NCBI RefSeq assembly: GCF_019891545.1
Contig: NZ_JAHDIU010000003.1
Location: forward strand, 186,001-250,000
Direction: 5' to 3'
Origin: Flavobacterium coralii
Lineage (GTDB): Bacteria > Bacteroidota > Bacteroidia > Flavobacteriales > Flavobacteriaceae
Length of the DNA stretch: 64,000 nt
A model generated the notes under the pieces. It saw only the letters and a list, made by a program, of their open reading frames with translations, was not told where the DNA came from and did not search any database. A program made the translations under genes and the position numbers. How positions within the stretch are numbered: position 1 is the stretch's first letter; every line of letters begins with the position of its first letter. Positions 63,999 through 64,000 of this stretch are shown in pieces.

Positions 63999-64000
63999 AT

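Overview
The window is a stretch of chromosome from a Bacteroidota bacterium, most likely a Flavobacteriaceae member close to Flavobacterium. The evidence is a SusC/SusD pair, GLPGLI-family proteins, DUF5686, DUF2851, 2TM and bifunctional-nuclease genes, a K+-dependent type membrane pyrophosphatase, promoters of the TAnnTTTG (-7) type, A-rich translation starts, and an almost complete lack of Shine-Dalgarno sequences except at rpsU. The gene order etfB-etfA / pdhB-DUF5686 and rpsU-xerC-hpf-tRNAs-tuf-tRNA-Trp-secE-nusG-rplKAJL-rpoBC is, from memory, typical of the family.

Layout. 1-4953: the end of a SusC receptor, SusD and two SusE/F-position lipoproteins (outer-membrane uptake of a glycan or similar polymer). 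5056-14204: Porin_10-type porin, a PLP beta-synthase with CBS domains, a DEDDh exonuclease, DUF2851, PspC, a helix-hairpin-helix protein, an acyl-CoA dehydrogenase and a lipoprotein alpha-amylase of the archaeal (Pyrococcus-like) type. 14274-29109: the translation/transcription core (rpsU, xerC, hpf, four tRNAs, tuf, secE, nusG, four ribosomal proteins, rpoB, rpoC, DUF3467). 29175-38966, minus strand: an EEP phosphatase, alr plus M20 hydrolase, AlkB-like oxygenase, folA, a 2TM protein, thyA, a bifunctional nuclease, etfA/etfB and a secreted protein. 39175-47227, plus strand: pdhB, DUF5686, two Cys-rich lipoproteins, ppa and hppA. 47228-55074: palindromic repeats, a deoxynucleoside kinase with its partner, two GLPGLI proteins with a large TonB-type outer-membrane protein, and lipoproteins. 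55148-64000: a methionine/SAM region with metK, a YD-repeat protein, OsmC, a homoserine-dehydrogenase-like fragment and metH.

The last 8 kb holds the most unusual biology. metK (minus strand) has a leader resembling a SAM-II riboswitch and metH has a clear SAM-I riboswitch. Upstream of the OsmC gene lie two consecutive small ORFs, each followed by an intrinsic terminator whose 5' arm is perfectly complementary to a segment inside the small ORF. This is the signature of tandem ribosome-mediated attenuators.

metH itself (1428 codons) has been invaded in frame at five linker positions by GC-rich palindromic elements (core CCTTTGG, about 78 nt when complete). At one site two copies flank an intact DUF559 (Vsr/PD-(D/E)XK-like) endonuclease domain, so the nuclease is translated inside methionine synthase. 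Another copy of the repeat lies just downstream of metH at the window edge. This palindrome/DUF559 composite is the best candidate here for a poorly described mobile system.
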